A stretch of DNA of 64,000 bases from the NCBI GenBank assembly GCA_031291305.1, contig JARLJH010000012.1, positions 62,001 to 126,000 of the forward strand. Reading direction: 5' to 3'. Below, in pieces: positions 61,783 through 64,000 of this stretch. A model generated the notes under the pieces. That model was given only the letters and a program-made list of their open reading frames with translations. It had not been told where the DNA came from and did not search any database. How positions within the stretch are numbered: the stretch's first letter is position 1; each line of letters opens with the position of its first letter. The DNA comes from Rhodoferax sp. Lineage in GTDB: Bacteria; Pseudomonadota; Gammaproteobacteria; Burkholderiales; Burkholderiaceae_C. Made by a program: the position numbers and the translations under genes.

Positions 61783-62337
61783 ATGGCCCACGCACGCACC
61801 AGCCAAACCCATCCACTGCAGATTGCAGAAGTCCGCGCCAGCGCCGCCCATGGGCGCATCGGCATCACCTTCTGCCCTGGCAAGCATGACCATTTCGCGC
61901 ACACCGGTGCCTGGGAGCGCGACCTGGGCATCGACCTGGACCTGATCGCCGCATGGGGCGCCAAGCTGGTGCTGACCCTGGTGGAACCCGCAGAGCTCAT
62001 TGCATTGAAGGTGCCGACGCTTGGGGCGGAGGTCCACCGCCGGGGCATCCAGTGGTGCCACCTGCCCATTGCCGACTATTCCGTCCCGGGCAAAAAGTTT
62101 GAAGAACAGTGGCTGACACAAGGTCAGGCGGTACGTGCGATGCTGCGCCAGGGTGACGACGTGCTGGTGCACTGCAAAGGCGGGCTGGGCCGTGCCGGGA
62201 TGATGGCAGCGCGGCTGCTGGTGGAGCTGGGCATGGAGCCCGAAGCGGCGATCCACGCCGTGCGCCACGTGCGCAAGGGCGCCATCGAAACGTCGGCACA
62301 ACTCGCTCTGGTGCGCCGCACCGTGACCCAGCCCTGA
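61783..62337 (+). CDS. Dual-specificity / CDKN3-type protein phosphatase
   Basis: This 184-residue protein has the Cys-based phosphatase loop VLVHCKGGLGRAGMMAARLL (HCx5R: C-K-G-G-L-G-R). The general-acid region is WCHLPIADYSVP (Asp), and AWGAKLVLTLVEPAEL precedes it, as in CDKN3-like phosphatases. It is 15 bp after the GGDEF-EAL gene and 11 bp before a kinase-like gene, so the two may act as an antagonistic pair. Confidence 0.88.
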   Translation: MAHARTSQTHPLQIAEVRASAAHGRIGITFCPGKHDHFAHTGAWERDLGIDLDLIAAWGAKLVLTLVEPAELIALKVPTLGAEVHRRGIQWCHLPIADYSVPGKKFEEQWLTQGQAVRAMLRQGDDVLVHCKGGLGRAGMMAARLLVELGMEPEAAIHAVRHVRKGAIETSAQLALVRRTVTQP

Positions 62338-62348
62338 GTCAACCCAGC

Positions 62349-63059
62349 ATGACGATGAACACATCACCTATCGACACCACCACCCTGCAGCGCGTCGGCG
62401 GGCAACTCGGTAGCAACTACGCTGGCATCTTTCAGGATGACAGCGGACGGCGCTACTACGTCAAGACGCTGGAATCCGCCGCCCACGCACGCAACGAGAT
62501 GATCGCCGCCAGGCTCTACCAACTGGCCGGTGCGCCGACTCTGAGCTATATGCCCACCCAGGCGCCGGACCAGATCGCCACCGAGTGGGTGACGCTGGAC
62601 AAGCGCTGTGTCGCACATTTCAGCGCCAGCGAACGCCAACAGGCGCAGAAATGGTTGGGCGTGCATGCCTGGACGGCCAACTGGGATGCCGCCGGTTTCG
62701 ATGGTGCCAACCAGGGCGTCGTCAACGGCCAGGTGTTGACGCTTGACGTGGGTGGAGCCTTGGCTTTCAGGGCGCATGGCGACCCCAAGGGCCAAGCCTT
62801 CGGCACCCGCGTGGGCGAACTCGACGCCCTGCGCAACAACGATGACAACCCCCACGCAGCCAGATTGTTTGCCAACATGGGGCGCAATGAGATTCATCAG
62901 GCCATCATGAAGGTGACTCGAATCCCCGACGAATCAATACGCCAATGCATCCTCGACAACGCTGGCTCTCCATCGTTGGCCGACAAGATGATTGCCCGGA
63001 AAAATGACATGGCACAGCGCCTGCTGGCAGAGTCTGCTGCCGCCATCGCAACAACTTAA
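62349..63059 (+). CDS. Small kinase-fold protein (HipA/PI3K-like), uncharacterised
   Basis: This 236-residue protein is not a known annotated enzyme to me, but it shows the minimal marks of a kinase fold. These are a glycine-containing loop with GGQLGSNYAGIFQDDSGRRY, YYVKTLES (candidate ATP Lys), HARNEMIAARLYQLAG (candidate Glu), HAWTANWDAAGFDGANQGVV (D...N catalytic-loop-like) and LTLDVGGALAF (DxG-like metal Asp). Similar modules occur in phage-associated and effector-like proteins. It sits 11 bp after the phosphatase gene. Kinase activity is inferred from motif order only. Confidence 0.62.
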   Translation: MTMNTSPIDTTTLQRVGGQLGSNYAGIFQDDSGRRYYVKTLESAAHARNEMIAARLYQLAGAPTLSYMPTQAPDQIATEWVTLDKRCVAHFSASERQQAQKWLGVHAWTANWDAAGFDGANQGVVNGQVLTLDVGGALAFRAHGDPKGQAFGTRVGELDALRNNDDNPHAARLFANMGRNEIHQAIMKVTRIPDESIRQCILDNAGSPSLADKMIARKNDMAQRLLAESAAAIATT

Positions 63060-63088
63060 CCCAAGTGTGACAAAGCGAAAGCGTTCGC

Positions 63089-64000
63089 TCAGACCGACTC
63101 AGGCATGGGCGGCGCTTCGGCTGTGAGTCGGTTGCGCACAAAATCCACGTGCCCACGCAGGTCGTAGAACATGTCGCCAAAGGACGCCGGGATCACGATG
63201 CGATTGACGCTGGCTTCAATGGTGTCAAGATGACGCAACAAATCTGCCCGTTCTTGCGGGGTTTGCGCCATAGAGGCGTCGCGTTCCAGGTCCAGCAAAA
63301 CCTTGTACCAACGATGGATGCGCGATTCAATGCGCCAGCGGTAAATCGTCGGGGCAAACCTCAAAGCCGGAACCAATAACAAGGCCAGTGGAACAAGCAC
63401 CGCCAAGGCCCTGGCAATCAAACTCGCCAGCCAAAACGGAAAGGTGCGATAAAGATAGGTCTTGCCCGATGCGTAGTAACGCGCCGCATCCGGGCTCATG
63501 CGAAATTCATGTTCGAGTGGCACCGGGAACTCGCCGCGTTTTTTGAACAGGCCCGGGCCGCTGTGCACCTCGCGCGCGGCTTCAAGCAGCAAATCAGACA
63601 AGGCCGGGTGCAAGCTGTCTCTGGCAATCAGTTCAACCATGGGCGCCACCAGATTCAGTTCTTGCGCAGGCAGGTTCTTGCCCAAATCCAGCGACCCCAT
63701 GGGCAGCACCAGTTTGTTGAGATAGCCGATTCGCCTCGCATAAGCATCGGCCTGTGCGACGTTAAACAGGTGAATCTTTGGCGAGCGCAACAACTGGCGC
63801 ATCAATTTGGATGAGGTCGAATCGCCCATCATGAAAATGACATCCAGCCGGTTTTCATTCAAGTCTTTTTCCGGATCTTTGGCATCCACTTCTTTGAAGC
63901 TGGCCGCGCCTTTGGGTTCAATGCCATTGGCCTTGAGCATGTCCAGCGCCAAGGTTCTTGTTCCGCTGCCTGGCGCGCCAATGTCAATGCGGGCACCGGC
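63089..64000 (-). CDS. TAXI-family TRAP solute-binding protein with C-terminal membrane extension (partial)
   Basis: The frame is open to the right edge (IDIGAPGSGTRTLA at the boundary), so the N-terminus lies outside. About 303 residues are present. GAPGSGTRTLALDMLKANGI and VIFMMGDSTSSKLMRQLL followed by LNVVAPMVELIARDSLHPAL-like strings fit TAXI solute-binding proteins. It has an added C-terminal membrane helix (ALAVLVPLALLLVPAL) and a coiled-coil-like tail (AQTPQERADLLRHLDTIEAS). It probably binds an anionic solute such as an aromatic or dicarboxylic acid. It is convergent with the kinase-like gene. Confidence 0.85.
   Translation of the reverse strand, partial: AGARIDIGAPGSGTRTLALDMLKANGIEPKGAASFKEVDAKDPEKDLNENRLDVIFMMGDSTSSKLMRQLLRSPKIHLFNVAQADAYARRIGYLNKLVLPMGSLDLGKNLPAQELNLVAPMVELIARDSLHPALSDLLLEAAREVHSGPGLFKKRGEFPVPLEHEFRMSPDAARYYASGKTYLYRTFPFWLASLIARALAVLVPLALLLVPALRFAPTIYRWRIESRIHRWYKVLLDLERDASMAQTPQERADLLRHLDTIEASVNRIVIPASFGDMFYDLRGHVDFVRNRLTAEAPPMPESV

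Noticed and set aside
1-64000. CRISPR arrays, rRNA genes and tRNA genes
   Set aside because: No regularly spaced identical repeats, no rRNA-like sequence and no convincing tRNA cloverleaf were seen.

Overview
The window looks like chromosomal DNA of a betaproteobacterium, most likely Comamonadaceae (Rhodoferax/Polaromonas/Acidovorax-like). The basis is high GC, an aerobic benzoyl-CoA (box) pathway, and several families of extragenic repeats of the kind I associate with that family: GCTATT...ATAGC elements, CCCCCAAGGGGG elements, and large inverted repeats. I cannot name the species from sequence alone.

Layout. (1) 1-7182: a tightly overlapped catabolic operon. It holds the 3' end of boxB, then boxA, two crotonases, a 3-hydroxyacyl-CoA dehydrogenase, a MaoC dehydratase and a 3-oxoadipyl-CoA-type thiolase, which together would take benzoyl-CoA to succinyl-CoA plus acetyl-CoA. 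(2) 7458-9891: a small graveyard of mobile or conflict genes: a KAP NTPase with an in-frame amber stop, a tyrosine-integrase scrap, and a truncated RelE/HigB-type toxin with its antitoxin still intact. (3) 9947-13379: a second complete boxB divergent from an amidohydrolase and an Fe-S protein. The shared promoter has two TGCA-N6-TGCA boxes and a perfect 15-bp inverted repeat. (4) 13420-28445: a CZB chemoreceptor, then a XylR/DmpR-type sigma-54 activator divergent from an operon for an aromatic aldehyde dehydrogenase, a coniferyl-alcohol-dehydrogenase-like SDR, DUF1302, DUF1329, a YCF48-like protein, an RND/MMPL transporter and an esterase, behind a near-consensus -24/-12 promoter. (5) 28470-43204: an accessory, partly decayed region bounded by two diverged direct copies of a 90-bp double-hairpin element. 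It carries NmrA/AraC, an HxlR-controlled operon of hydrolases and small oxidoreductases, a MocR/PNPOx pair, AraC/OYE, and many gene fragments. (6) 43976-45800: an MFS transporter and an XRE regulator. (7) 46377-54509: a complete corrinoid-dependent methyl-transfer cluster. (8) 54778-57593: a Shedu-like plus DUF3800 putative defence pair. (9) 57820-64000: YigZ, an ErcA-like alcohol dehydrogenase overlapping a PAS-GGDEF-EAL protein, a dual-specificity phosphatase next to a kinase-like protein, and a partial TAXI solute-binding protein.

The most interesting system is region 7. It encodes a fused MetV-MetF methylene-tetrahydrofolate reductase, a corrinoid protein, a UroD-family methyltransferase I, a MetH-activation-like protein, a RACE-type reductive activator, a pterin-binding methyltransferase II and an amidohydrolase. 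Such parts are known from acetogen O-demethylases and, rearranged, from chloromethane degraders. Here they sit with aerobic aromatic-degradation genes, so methyl groups taken from an unidentified substrate are probably passed to tetrahydrofolate and oxidised. The proximity to hydroxycinnamyl-alcohol and box-pathway genes suggests, but does not prove, methoxylated aromatics as substrates.
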